Assembly (NCBI GenBank): GCA_005877185.1
Contig: VBPQ01000045.1
Span: forward strand, 1-17,097
Source: Nitrososphaerota archaeon
GTDB lineage: Archaea > Thermoproteota > Nitrososphaeria > Nitrososphaerales > Gagatemarchaeaceae
Reading direction: 5' to 3'
DNA length: 17,097 nucleotides
The position numbers and the translations under genes were made by a program. This document shows positions 1-6,297 of the stretch, one piece after another; position 1 is the stretch's first letter, and every line of letters begins with the position of its first letter. A model generated the notes under the pieces. The model was given only the letters and a program-made list of their open reading frames with translations. It was not told where the DNA came from and made no database searches.

Positions 1-462
1 CATACTCGTTCCGGGACTCCATGTGTCAGCCTTCGGGTTGTAGACCCAGACCGCGCCCGTCGGAACCCAACCTTCCAAGTAACCGCCGACAACAAATATC
101 CTTCCGTTGACAACCGCCGCTCCTGCGTGATGTAAAGCGACCGGGAGGGGGCTGGCGGTCCTCCAGCTGTCGGAAGTCGTGTTGTAGACCTCGACCTTCG
201 CGGAAGCAATGCCCCTGGCGTCGAACCCGCCGATGATGTATGCCTCGTTCCCCACCAGCACTGCAGCCGCCTCCGCTCGCGGAGTCGGGAGGTCGGCGCC
301 TCTCAGCCAACTGTACCCAGGGCTCGTCGAAGATTGGGTGGAGATGCTCGTGGTGGTGCTCCCGCTCGCGAAACTCTGGTAGGAGAGAACAAACGCGAGG
401 AGAGAGCCAAGGATGATAAACGTCACGATCATCAGAGGAAGTGCTCGCGGCCTTTCATTCAT
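1..462 (-). CDS. Membrane-anchored Kelch-repeat protein, N-terminal part (C-terminus beyond window)
   Basis: The 154 visible residues start with a short charged leader, then one hydrophobic segment (about residues 9-31) that would anchor the protein or act as an uncleaved signal. A Ser/Thr-rich linker (32-50) follows, and then Kelch repeats. Two repeat units are clear. Each has the pattern hydrophobic run, Gly-Gly (IIGGF at 76-80, VVGGY at 124-128), then a tyrosine and a tryptophan about 20 residues later (VYNTTSDSW, VYNPKADTW). Kelch repeats build beta-propellers used for binding proteins or glycans, and here the propeller would face outside the cell. The ATG at 462 is chosen because a TATTAG box lies 30 bases upstream and an in-frame TAG closes the frame a few codons further up. 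The function is unknown and the number of blades cannot be counted because the gene runs off the edge. Confidence 0.85.
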   Translation of the reverse strand, partial: MNERPRALPLMIVTFIILGSLLAFVLSYQSFASGSTTTSISTQSSTSPGYSWLRGADLPTPRAEAAAVLVGNEAYIIGGFDARGIASAKVEVYNTTSDSWRTASPLPVALHHAGAAVVNGRIFVVGGYLEGWVPTGAVWVYNPKADTWSPGTSM

Positions 463-486
463 GTCGAGTCGGCAGTCGACGAGCTT

Positions 487-492
487 CTAATA
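487..492 (-). promoter_or_regulatory. TATA-like box of the Kelch gene
   Basis: TATTAG on the minus strand begins 30 bases before the ATG at 462, the spacing expected for a leaderless archaeal transcript. Confidence 0.5.
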
Positions 493-569
493 CTCTAATC
501 TATGTCTTTCATCCACAGCCCTTTCCTTTAGCAAGACCGTTGAATACTCTGGTTCATCACTCTGGAGGC

Positions 570-595
570 GGTCGATCCCAGGTTCCTCGACCTGG
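570..595. repeat. Two mutually exclusive inverted repeats in the 463-671 intergenic region
   Basis: CCAGGT (578-583) pairs with ACCTGG (590-595) around a 6-base loop. GGTCGA (570-575) pairs with TCGACC (587-592). The arms overlap, so only one stem can form at a time. No open frame or tRNA fold was seen here. Confidence 0.35.
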
Positions 596-653
596 CTAAC
601 ACAGATACGCACGGGCTCACGAGGATTTATCGGCTGTGCGGGGGATAAAGGGG

Positions 654-658
654 AAAAA
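654..658 (-). terminator. T-tract after the SRPBCC gene
   Basis: On the minus strand a TTTTT run, followed by a C/T-rich stretch, lies about 14 bases after the stop codon of the SRPBCC gene. Archaeal termination commonly uses such T-tracts without a hairpin. Confidence 0.4.
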
Positions 659-671
659 TGAGAAGGGATGC

Positions 672-1145
672 CTAGCCAGCCGACGGCTTGGGCATCTCCT
701 TTAGCTCTGCTATCTCCTTGGTGTTCGTAAGGAAGGCCTTGACGTTCTTCTCGATTGACCTGCTCACTACGAGGCTGCTCAGCACCTTACCTAGGTAGCC
801 GAGCGAGGGCTCGTACTTGGTTGTCTGGGTGGCGCGAGTTCCAGTCTTGGTGGGTGCCAGCGTGACAGTATTCGAGAAGGATTTGAAGAGACCGCCCGGC
901 CGCTGGGAGAAGGCCAACTTCTTGTTTGGCTGGACCTCTGTAACCTCAGTGAAGATGTCGACTCTCCTGCCGGCAATCTTGCCCACGGCATGACCTTTCT
1001 GGCCTACGGCCGCCCTGCCGGGTGGGTCGACTTCGTTCGATATCAGGTCAGGGACGAGTTTAGGAAGGTTGGACGGGTCTGTGATGATGCTCCACACTGT
1101 TTCTGGAGAAGCAGCGATGTCGACTGTTTGCTCAACAGTAGCCAT
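672..1145 (-). CDS. SRPBCC-fold (CoxG / polyketide-cyclase-like) protein
   Basis: A 157-residue single-domain protein of the START/SRPBCC lipid- or ligand-binding fold. The N-terminus has the typical first strand followed by the helix motif SPETVWSIITDPSNLPKL. Then come alternating strands (VGQKGHAVGKIAGRR, IFTEVTEVQPNKKLAF, TRATQTTKYEP) and the long C-terminal helix. CoxG-type members occur with carbon monoxide dehydrogenases and elsewhere as membrane- or ligand-binding proteins; no CO dehydrogenase gene is near, so the role is open. The open frame extends upstream to 1202, but ATG at 1145 is preferred. CTTATTAGG ends its spacing exactly 30 bases upstream, and the protein from this ATG starts where the family usually starts. 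It is monocistronic, followed by a T-tract. Confidence 0.85.
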   Translation of the reverse strand: MATVEQTVDIAASPETVWSIITDPSNLPKLVPDLISNEVDPPGRAAVGQKGHAVGKIAGRRVDIFTEVTEVQPNKKLAFSQRPGGLFKSFSNTVTLAPTKTGTRATQTTKYEPSLGYLGKVLSSLVVSRSIEKNVKAFLTNTKEIAELKEMPKPSAG

Positions 1146-1167
1146 CACGACACAGAACCTCCCTCTT

Positions 1168-1176
1168 CCTAATAAG
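1168..1176 (-). promoter_or_regulatory. TATA box (CTTATTAGG) of the SRPBCC gene
   Basis: The first T of the TTATTA core is 30 bases before the ATG at 1145. This spacing decides the start against the longer frame reaching 1202. Confidence 0.55.
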
Positions 1177-1397
1177 TCTGATTTGCGATATCGGACCCGC
1201 ACTGTATGATGGGCGTGGTATGCGCCAAGATGAGCGGATGGTCGAACCAGGAGCGGTCTTCGGCTCTCAGCAAGAAGACATTTGCGCCCAAATTCCCTTG
1301 AAGTAAAGAACGATTTAGTTAGTCACATCGGGCGACCAAGGAACTTCATACTACCATCACAATTGAGCTTGACGTCCTGCTCACTGAAGTAAAGGAA

Positions 1398-1414
1398 CGG
1401 CTGCCGATCGGCCG
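1398..1414 (-). terminator. GC palindrome after the zinc-finger gene
   Basis: GCCGATCGGC (1403-1412) is a perfect 10-base palindrome. Flanking CGGC (1398-1401) and GCCG (1411-1414) can pair instead. On the minus strand it lies 14 bases past the stop of the zinc-finger gene and is followed by pyrimidine-rich TTCCTTTACTT. It could be a terminator or an operator. Confidence 0.3.
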
Positions 1415-1427
1415 AGGTGTGCGCAGC

Positions 1428-1625
1428 CTACGATGCGATGGGAGCTTGCAGAAACTTGTTGGCCAGTCCATGCGAGTACCTCAGATGTCTAGCGTACTCG
1501 TCGGGTTCCCCGAACGTGGCGTCGCAACAACTTGCTGAACCGTGAACCAGACTCCAATGCCGAGCGAATTCTTCAGGGTTGGGAAGAGCAGTTCCACAAG
1601 CGCAACGAACTCTAACTGTTTCCAT
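1428..1625 (-). CDS. Small double CC/HH zinc-finger protein (65 aa)
   Basis: The protein contains two copies of one metal-site pattern. The first uses C8, C10, H23 and H28; the second uses C33, C34, H47 and H52. In both, the second cysteine is followed by 12 residues, then His-x4-His, with a shared core (E-E/Y-F/Y-ARH). This is the C2H2 layout except that the cysteine pairs are separated by one and zero residues instead of two to four. Small archaeal zinc-finger proteins of this size are usually thought to bind DNA or proteins; the function of this one is unknown. An AAAATAC box lies about 28 bases before the ATG, fitting a leaderless transcript. The repeated pattern makes a chance frame unlikely, although the gene is short. 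Confidence 0.65.
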   Translation of the reverse strand: METVRVRCACGTALPNPEEFARHWSLVHGSASCCDATFGEPDEYARHLRYSHGLANKFLQAPIAS

Positions 1626-1646
1626 AGGAGCTGTTCAGGGAGTATC

Positions 1647-1655
1647 GTATTTTGG
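1647..1655 (-). promoter_or_regulatory. TATA-like box of the zinc-finger gene
   Basis: CCAAAATAC on the minus strand has its A/T core about 28 bases before the ATG at 1625. Confidence 0.4.
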
Positions 1656-1879
1656 GTGTCTTTCCGTTTTAGCGCTACCGAAGCTCGTTTTTCTGGATAA
1701 CGGCAACCTAGGACGACTCCCACCGTCAGCGCTGAACAGAATTCCTCACACAAAGGGCCTGGCGGCCGTCACCCTCGCAGGAGAGGCTCAAAGCAACATG
1801 GAGAGGGGCGCGGAGCCGCAACGAGCCTCAGCACGGTAATGTTTTACGGCTGTAGTTCTGGATACCCGACCCTCACGCG

Positions 1880-2524
1880 ATGAAAAGAAGTAAGAGCGAA
1901 GAGAAGGTGCTCGAGCTTGTTGTAAGAGAGTTCAGACGCATTGGCGTCCTGCTCGAGTCCGACCCAAGGCTTCCTAGCGTCACGGCCATAGTCGTCGGTC
2001 AGCCACTGCGGGGCTCCTGGTGGGGTCACCCGAGTGGTCGAAAGATCTGGAGGGTCCTCAACAGATTCTGCAGACGCCGAGACGTCTTGACCACGAAGCT
2101 CGTGTCAGGAAAGGTTACCTTCGTGCACCGCCGACTCTGGCCGCAGTTTCTGGCATTAAGCACCTCGAGGGAGGAGTGGCAGACCGCATCCCTTTCCCCC
2201 GAAGCCTCCGCACTGCTCCGCGTTGTCGATAGGAAGGGCGAGATTAGAACCGATGTGAGAGGGCTGCTGAAAAGAGGGGTTCCCAAAGCCGCACGGGAGC
2301 TCGAGAAGAGGCTTCTGGTTCAGAGTGAGGAGGTTCACACCGAAAGAGGCGCTCACGCGAAGATCCTGCGTTCGTGGAGAAATTGGTCGAGGAAGGTCGG
2401 GTTCACTCGAAAGCCGCCGGGCGTCGAGAAATCGAAGAGAGAATTCGAGAGGCTTCTGCAGTCCCTGAATGACACATACGCCGCCGATGGACAGCTGCCT
2501 TGGAGCAATCAGTCTGCACAATAA
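1880..2524 (+). CDS. Conserved protein of unknown function, WWGHPxG family (214 aa)
   Basis: A basic soluble protein with no signal or membrane segment. The central part carries strongly patterned motifs: LPSVTAIVVGQP (about 26-37), GSWWGHPSG (about 45-53), and TKLVSGKVTFVHRRLWP (about 71-87). From memory these recur in a widespread bacterial family of unannotated proteins of similar length. The segments resemble a small DNA-binding or nucleic-acid-related fold, but no catalytic motif was recognised and I assign no function. The C-terminal half is Arg/Lys/Glu-rich helix. The ATG at 1880 has no clear Shine-Dalgarno; a TTTTACGG stretch about 38 bases upstream is a weak promoter candidate. It stands alone, 206 bases before the next gene, with an inverted repeat behind it. 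Confidence 0.75.
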   Translation: MKRSKSEEKVLELVVREFRRIGVLLESDPRLPSVTAIVVGQPLRGSWWGHPSGRKIWRVLNRFCRRRDVLTTKLVSGKVTFVHRRLWPQFLALSTSREEWQTASLSPEASALLRVVDRKGEIRTDVRGLLKRGVPKAARELEKRLLVQSEEVHTERGAHAKILRSWRNWSRKVGFTRKPPGVEKSKREFERLLQSLNDTYAADGQLPWSNQSAQ

Positions 2525-2601
2525 TCTGCACCGGAATAACCTCGGGCGACATAAACGACCCAGACGGAGACGACTCCTCCCTTCCTCTTCGGCCTCCTCG
2601 C

Positions 2602-2641
2602 AGGTAAAAATGGGTGTTGTTATTTCGGTGCGCTTTTACCT
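2602..2641 (+). terminator. Inverted repeat AGGTAAAA...TTTTACCT after the WWGHPxG gene
   Basis: Perfect 8-base arms (2602-2609 and 2634-2641) are separated by a T-rich 24-base loop, about 80 bases past the stop codon. It could be a transcript end, an operator or a structured 3' end. Confidence 0.35.
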
Positions 2642-2730
2642 CCGGGTGACCCTATCTCGAAAGTCTATAGCATGTATCTCACAGAATCTTCATCTGTAGA
2701 ACCCCGCTCGCCGGTTGGCTTGCTCACAAA

Positions 2731-3201
2731 TTGAAAGTCGTAACCCATAACGTCTTCTCTTTCGGCCTGAGTATCTTCCTGCTTTCCAAGACCGGGCATC
2801 TGTCAGTCCTTTCGTTCTTCGTTGCCCTGTGGCTGACATTTGCGGTGAACACGCTGATTGATGTCTTCGGCCATACACGCAAGAATGACATCCCCATCCG
2901 TTCCTTCATTACCCATTCGGTGTTCACCGCACCGCTCTGGGGAGCCGCGATAGGAATCGCGACGATAGTCCTACCCTACTCACTCTTCAACCTCTCTGCC
3001 GATTCCGCATTCGAATTGCTTGGAGCAGGTCTAGGTGTGACAATAGCCTATGCTCACCTACTTCTCGACGCCTTCACTCAGGCTGGGGTTTACCTCGGCC
3101 GCCGTAGGATTGCAATCGCTCACATGAGCTACGACAACACCGCTCTCAACCTCGCGTTCATTGTACTTGGGCTGTTGCTGCTCGCCGTCGCGTTGTTTTG
3201 A
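2731..3201 (+). CDS. DUF1286-like membrane protein, putative metal-dependent hydrolase fold
   Basis: A 156-residue protein with about four hydrophobic segments. Conserved polar residues are placed as in the DUF1286/DUF457 (YdjM-like) group of membrane-bound metal-dependent hydrolases: THN (H6), DVFGH (D44, H48), ITHS (H62) and HLLLDAFT (H109, D113). These His/Asp residues sit at membrane edges and are the likely metal ligands. DUF1286 is known mainly from archaea and has no established substrate. The start is a TTG; the protein begins MKVVTHNVFSFG, where the first conserved His is expected near residue 6, so nothing seems missing. The promoter is weak (CTGTAGAA about 30 bases upstream). It converges on the TMEM175-like gene with an 83-base gap. 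Confidence 0.75.
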   Translation: MKVVTHNVFSFGLSIFLLSKTGHLSVLSFFVALWLTFAVNTLIDVFGHTRKNDIPIRSFITHSVFTAPLWGAAIGIATIVLPYSLFNLSADSAFELLGAGLGVTIAYAHLLLDAFTQAGVYLGRRRIAIAHMSYDNTALNLAFIVLGLLLLAVALF

Positions 3202-3284
3202 CCCGAGCATGGCATTGTGCAAGGGCAAAGCGCAGCTAATTGTGCTTCGTTTCAGCAGGCGCGATGATGTTCACCATGCTTCGC

Positions 3285-4004
3285 TCAGGACACCCTGTAG
3301 CTGCGACTCTCTGGCCTCACTGCCCTCCCAACCCAGTAAGAGATCAGCGGCACGTACCACATGAAGAGTCTGGCCGGCACTCCGAAAATCAGCACCTGCC
3401 CGAAGACAGGCGCGATTGAGATCACCGTCAGGACGGCGAGGACGGCCATCCTGTTCCTCCCGTCGCGAAAGAGTTTGGCTAGTTCTGGAGCGACGAGTTT
3501 CTTCTCCTCAAGGCTGAGAACGTGTGCGAAGACCGCCATGATTACCAGAATTGCGGTGAAGTCCAGCGCGAAGAGGATGGAGGCCAGGTCCTTTATCGCC
3601 GAAGCGTCGGCCGCACTCGCGATGGGGTTGATGAACTCCACGCTGTTCAACAGGTAGGGAATCAGCGTGACGAGCAGAAGAAGCGCCACATTGAGGAAGA
3701 CGATAGTCCTCGTCTCGACGGGGAGGACGGACATGAAGCTCGTGTAGATGAGCCAGGCGGTGATGAGAATGAGAAAGGTGAAGATAAAGGCGAGTATGTG
3801 GCTCCCAATTTCGGCAGGGGTTGTTGGAGAGCTTGCGATGGCCGCGACAGAGCCCACCGAGAGGGAGAGGCCGAATATCAAGTCTGCGAGCGTTTCAATC
3901 CGGGAACGGGGACGCTTCTCGGTTGCTTGCTGTTGCAACCCTTCCTGCGGGGGCAGAAGCGTATTTGGTCTTTTGGCAGGATGCGAATCTGGATTAGACC
4001 GCAT
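3285..4004 (-). CDS. TMEM175-like potassium channel family protein (DUF1211)
   Basis: A 239-residue protein with a polar N-terminal tail (1-34) and about six hydrophobic segments, the size of a single TMEM175 repeat unit. Prokaryotic TMEM175 proteins assemble into potassium-permeable channels. The first-helix signature is present in a changed form: RIETLADLIFGLSLSVGS (35-52) in place of the usual RxxxFSDxVFAIA. The later W-x-x-Y and NVALLLLVTLIPYLL stretch (105-119) matches the NLxxLxxxxLxPF helix of the family. The FSD to LAD change removes the Phe-Ser pair that helps pack the pore helices, so ion selectivity may differ. It is divergent from the DNA glycosylase and appears to use the same palindromic TATA box, giving this gene a leader of roughly 30 bases. 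Confidence 0.7.
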   Translation of the reverse strand: MRSNPDSHPAKRPNTLLPPQEGLQQQATEKRPRSRIETLADLIFGLSLSVGSVAAIASSPTTPAEIGSHILAFIFTFLILITAWLIYTSFMSVLPVETRTIVFLNVALLLLVTLIPYLLNSVEFINPIASAADASAIKDLASILFALDFTAILVIMAVFAHVLSLEEKKLVAPELAKLFRDGRNRMAVLAVLTVISIAPVFGQVLIFGVPARLFMWYVPLISYWVGRAVRPESRSYRVS

Positions 4005-4060
4005 GTTGTTGTGCGGTCCGTCGTCGGCCGAGTCTTGCGACAGCGTCGAGGCGCCGAAGT

Positions 4061-4068
4061 CTATAAGG
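4061..4068. promoter_or_regulatory. Shared palindromic TATA box, glycosylase (+) and TMEM175-like (-)
   Basis: CTATAAGG on the plus strand reads CCTTATAG on the minus strand, a usable TATA box in both directions. It is about 31 bases before the TTG at 4095 on the plus strand and about 60 bases before the ATG at 4004 on the minus strand. No other A/T-rich box is seen between the two genes. Confidence 0.5.
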
Positions 4069-4094
4069 TGACCATCTCGGCATCGGGGGCGAGT

Positions 4095-5051
4095 TTGGTT
4101 CGGCTCGAGAAGAATTTCTCCTTCGTCCTATCGCCGAAGGCTCCTTACAACTTCGAGCTTACGGTAAAAAAGCCAGCGGGGTGGGATCTCTTCACGCCTT
4201 TCGAGGTCTTCGAGGACGGAATAATGTGGACCACCCTTCATATCGATGGGACGCTGGTGGGCCTGAAGCTGAGGTCCGTCGGAGAGACCGACTCGCCGAG
4301 GATCTCGGTGACAGCCTTCCTCGCACGCGAGCCTGACGACAAGAAAGAGACAATCGCGGGCTTACTCATGGAGAAGCTTGGGGTGAATGACGAACTGGGC
4401 CGGTTCTACGGATTTGCTAGGAGAGACTCCATTCTGAAGCATGTGGTGGATGACCTCTACGGGATGCACGATACCCTGGGTGGGAGCGTCTTCGACCTCG
4501 CGATTCTGACAATCTGCCTCCAGATGGCACCTCTCAAGAGGAGCGAGCAGATGCTGGAATGCCTGGTGAGCAAGTACGGCAGGGTCGCTGAGTTCGACGG
4601 GAGGAGAGTCAACGCGTGGCCTGTCCCGAGTGAGATCTCGGTAGTATCGACCAAGGAGCTCGAGACTCGATGCAGGCTCGGCTATCGAGCGAAGTATGTT
4701 ATACAGCTGGCCAAGATCTTGGAGGGAGAGGCCTTTCTGACGCTGGAGGAACTCGCAAGGCTGCCAGCCGAGGAGTCCAAGAGGAGGTTGATGGAACTTC
4801 CAGGAATCGGAGACTACTCCGCCGACATAATAAACCCCAGGGCCGGCTTCCCAATCGACGCCTGGTCGGTTGACGTCTTCGGAAAGCTCTTCTTCGGGAG
4901 AGAGCCCAAGAACGCGAGGGACGCCATCGAGCGGGTGAAGAAGGAGGGGATTCGAAGGTGGGGGAGGTGGAGCTGGATGGCCTTCTTCTACGTTGCGCAA
5001 GACCTGGAGAATCTCTCGAAGAAGCTCAGCGTGAAGCTAAGGCTGCAATGA
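4095..5051 (+). CDS. HhH-GPD DNA glycosylase, AlkA/OGG type
   Basis: A 318-residue base-excision repair glycosylase. The N-terminal half (about 1-110) is a beta-rich domain as in AlkA/OGG proteins. The middle has the helical pattern FDLAILTICLQMAP (133-146). The helix-hairpin-helix is LMELPGIGDYSAD (232-244), followed by the GPD-loop. D260 in SVDVF sits 19 residues after Y241, the same spacing as the catalytic Asp in OGG1; D255 is the alternative. Y241 replaces the lysine of bifunctional glycosylase/lyases, so a monofunctional enzyme acting on alkylated or other damaged bases is likely. The frame stays open far upstream across the antisense of the channel gene, but that is chance. TTG at 4095 is chosen because the CTATAAG box is about 31 bases before it; GTG at 4068 overlaps the end of that box and is less likely. 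Confidence 0.85.
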   Translation: MVRLEKNFSFVLSPKAPYNFELTVKKPAGWDLFTPFEVFEDGIMWTTLHIDGTLVGLKLRSVGETDSPRISVTAFLAREPDDKKETIAGLLMEKLGVNDELGRFYGFARRDSILKHVVDDLYGMHDTLGGSVFDLAILTICLQMAPLKRSEQMLECLVSKYGRVAEFDGRRVNAWPVPSEISVVSTKELETRCRLGYRAKYVIQLAKILEGEAFLTLEELARLPAEESKRRLMELPGIGDYSADIINPRAGFPIDAWSVDVFGKLFFGREPKNARDAIERVKKEGIRRWGRWSWMAFFYVAQDLENLSKKLSVKLRLQ

Positions 5052-5060
5052 TGTCGGCCT

Positions 5061-5124
5061 TTCGATGATAATCGAAGTCCATCTTCTCGACCGCCCGGAC
5101 GGGCGACGCTCGCTAGAAGTAGCG
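5061..5124. terminator. Cluster of three small hairpins between convergent genes
   Basis: TTCGAT/ATCGAA (5061-5066/5071-5076), CGCCCG/CGGGCG (5092-5097/5100-5105) and CGCTA/TAGCG (5111-5115/5120-5124) sit at the meeting point of the glycosylase and ParB-like genes. They may end transcripts from both sides. Confidence 0.35.
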
Positions 5125-6009
5125 CTGCTGCCTCAGCCAGGAGTGTATCGCGAGAGACGCGACCGCTTCCATCGTCGTCCTCCTGTCCTCCGCCGCAGTC
5201 CTCAGGGCTTCCGCCACCCTCGGGTCCAGGAGAATATCGAGCTTCACTGCGCGCAGATACTGGACGTCCTTCCTGATCTCCTCCATGGGTTTCTGGGGTG
5301 CCATCACGAAGTGGCTTACGACCTTCTCGGCCTCCGGCTGCGGTAGTGGGGCGATCGTCTCGGCAAGCTCTTTCAGTTTCACGGCGCGCTCGCGGCTCGG
5401 TAGCCCCTGAATAGACGGCGTCTCCTCTGCCTTGTGAATGTAGGTCGCGTGCTTCAGCGGGAGGACACCCCCCTTCCTCTCCTCGGGGGTCGGCGCGCTC
5501 TTCACCGTCACCTCGGCCCTCGTCTCCCTCCTCAGGCCCCTGACCGTCTCGACCGCGTTGATGTGGTCCTCGACGTACCTTCGAGATTTGCCGATCGCCT
5601 TCGCGAGCTGTTCGGCGGTGCCGTAGGACTTTGGGTTGAGCTTGCTCAGACTCATCAACCCGTCGTACTCCTCCTCGGGCTCGAGGTCCCTCCTCTGAAT
5701 GTTTTCAATCAAGGAGACGATTATAGCTTCCTCGTCCGACACCTTCCTCACGACGGCTGGAATCCTCTTCAGCCCGGCAGCCTTCGCGGCCTCGAACCTC
5801 CTTGACCCGATGACAAGTTCGTAGCGGTATCCGACGGGCCTGACGAGGACTGGCTCGAGAACTCCCTTCTCCTGAATCGAGCGCGTGAGGTCAATCACGT
5901 CGCCCGGCCTCCTCCTGACGTTCGACTTGCCGACGAAGACCCGCGAGGTCTCAATCTGGAGAAGCTCGCTCGGGTCCTTTCGTTCAGAAGCGAGACCTGC
6001 CCTGCTCAA
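5113..6009 (-). CDS. ParB-like protein without a ParA partner (298 aa)
   Basis: The N-terminal domain (about 18-110) is the ParB/Srx fold used by ParB proteins to bind CTP. The diagnostic boxes are GSRRFEAAKAAG (68-79, the GxRRxxA phosphate-binding motif) and LIENIQRRDL (100-109). Next comes a helix-turn-helix region (about 129-155: YGTAEQLAKAIGKSRRYVEDHI) that would read DNA. A charged linker follows. The C-terminal 44 residues (LDILLDPRVAEALRTAAED..TTMEAVASLAIHSWL) look like a ribbon-helix-helix-type dimer segment rather than the classical ParB tail. No ParA/SegA ATPase gene is in the window. It could act in chromosome organisation, as a plasmid-derived partition remnant, or as a transcription factor. 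The TTG start at 6009 is supported by CTTAAGAG 34 bases upstream. Confidence 0.8.
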   Translation of the reverse strand: MSRAGLASERKDPSELLQIETSRVFVGKSNVRRRPGDVIDLTRSIQEKGVLEPVLVRPVGYRYELVIGSRRFEAAKAAGLKRIPAVVRKVSDEEAIIVSLIENIQRRDLEPEEEYDGLMSLSKLNPKSYGTAEQLAKAIGKSRRYVEDHINAVETVRGLRRETRAEVTVKSAPTPEERKGGVLPLKHATYIHKAEETPSIQGLPSRERAVKLKELAETIAPLPQPEAEKVVSHFVMAPQKPMEEIRKDVQYLRAVKLDILLDPRVAEALRTAAEDRRTTMEAVASLAIHSWLRQQRYF

Positions 6010-6036
6010 GTTTCAGCGAAGACCGCGCAGGAGGGA

Positions 6037-6044
6037 CTCTTAAG
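6037..6044 (-). promoter_or_regulatory. TATA-like box of the ParB-like gene
   Basis: CTTAAGAG on the minus strand has its first T 34 bases before the TTG at 6009. Confidence 0.45.
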
Positions 6045-6297
6045 GATGTTGGCGCTTTCGGCGAGGCTCGATAAACCTCACCCAGTGCGGGTTTTCGTCT
6101 TGATTCGATATCTCTAAGCCAAGGGCAAACCTTCTTGTCAGATCGACGAGCCTGTTGAGGATTTCTACGGCTGCCCAAATTCCTCTTAGTACATTCTTGC
6201 GATCGGAGGCGATTGTTGACAGTTCATGTATAAGCGTGACTTGACGCAGCCTGGTGAGGAACCCTGACCGTGCACGAGGATCCCGAAGGAATCGAGA
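6040..6297 (-). other. Open frame lacking a standard start codon between ParB-like and methyltransferase genes
   Basis: The minus strand is open for 85 codons from after a TAA (6298-6300) to a TAA (6040-6042). Its last 60 or so residues look protein-like (VLRGIWAAVEILNRLVDL, then HWVRFIEPRRKR). There is no ATG, GTG or TTG before the final dozen or so codons. It is either chance or the remnant of a lost gene. It overlaps the promoters of both neighbours. Confidence 0.15.
6228..6259 (+). promoter_or_regulatory. TATA box and Shine-Dalgarno of the methyltransferase gene
   Basis: GTATAAG (6228-6234) begins about 41 bases before the GTG at 6270. Unlike most promoters here it leaves a short leader, and that leader carries GGTGAGG (6253-6259), a Shine-Dalgarno-like site 10 bases before the GTG. 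Confidence 0.5.

Noticed and set aside
570..600. tRNA-like T-arm (AGGTTC...CCT) on the plus strand.
   Set aside because: The loop is 8 bases or has the wrong bases, and no acceptor, D or anticodon arms can be built around it.
1146..1202. Longer SRPBCC protein starting at 1202.
   Set aside because: The extra residues contain the TATA box region, and the family start aligns with ATG 1145.
1213..1313. Short plus-strand frame ending PLK-stop in the 1146-1427 gap.
   Set aside because: Fewer than 35 residues, no promoter or ribosome site, and no recognisable pattern.
3522..4094. The glycosylase frame stays open for 191 codons upstream, suggesting a 509-residue fusion protein.
   Set aside because: The upstream residues are low-complexity Arg/Glu/Gly sequence antisense to the well-supported channel gene, and a TATA box sits just before TTG 4095.
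6010..6269. Possible parS site next to the ParB-like gene.
   Set aside because: No convincing 14-16 base palindrome was found; only short A/T promoter boxes are present.
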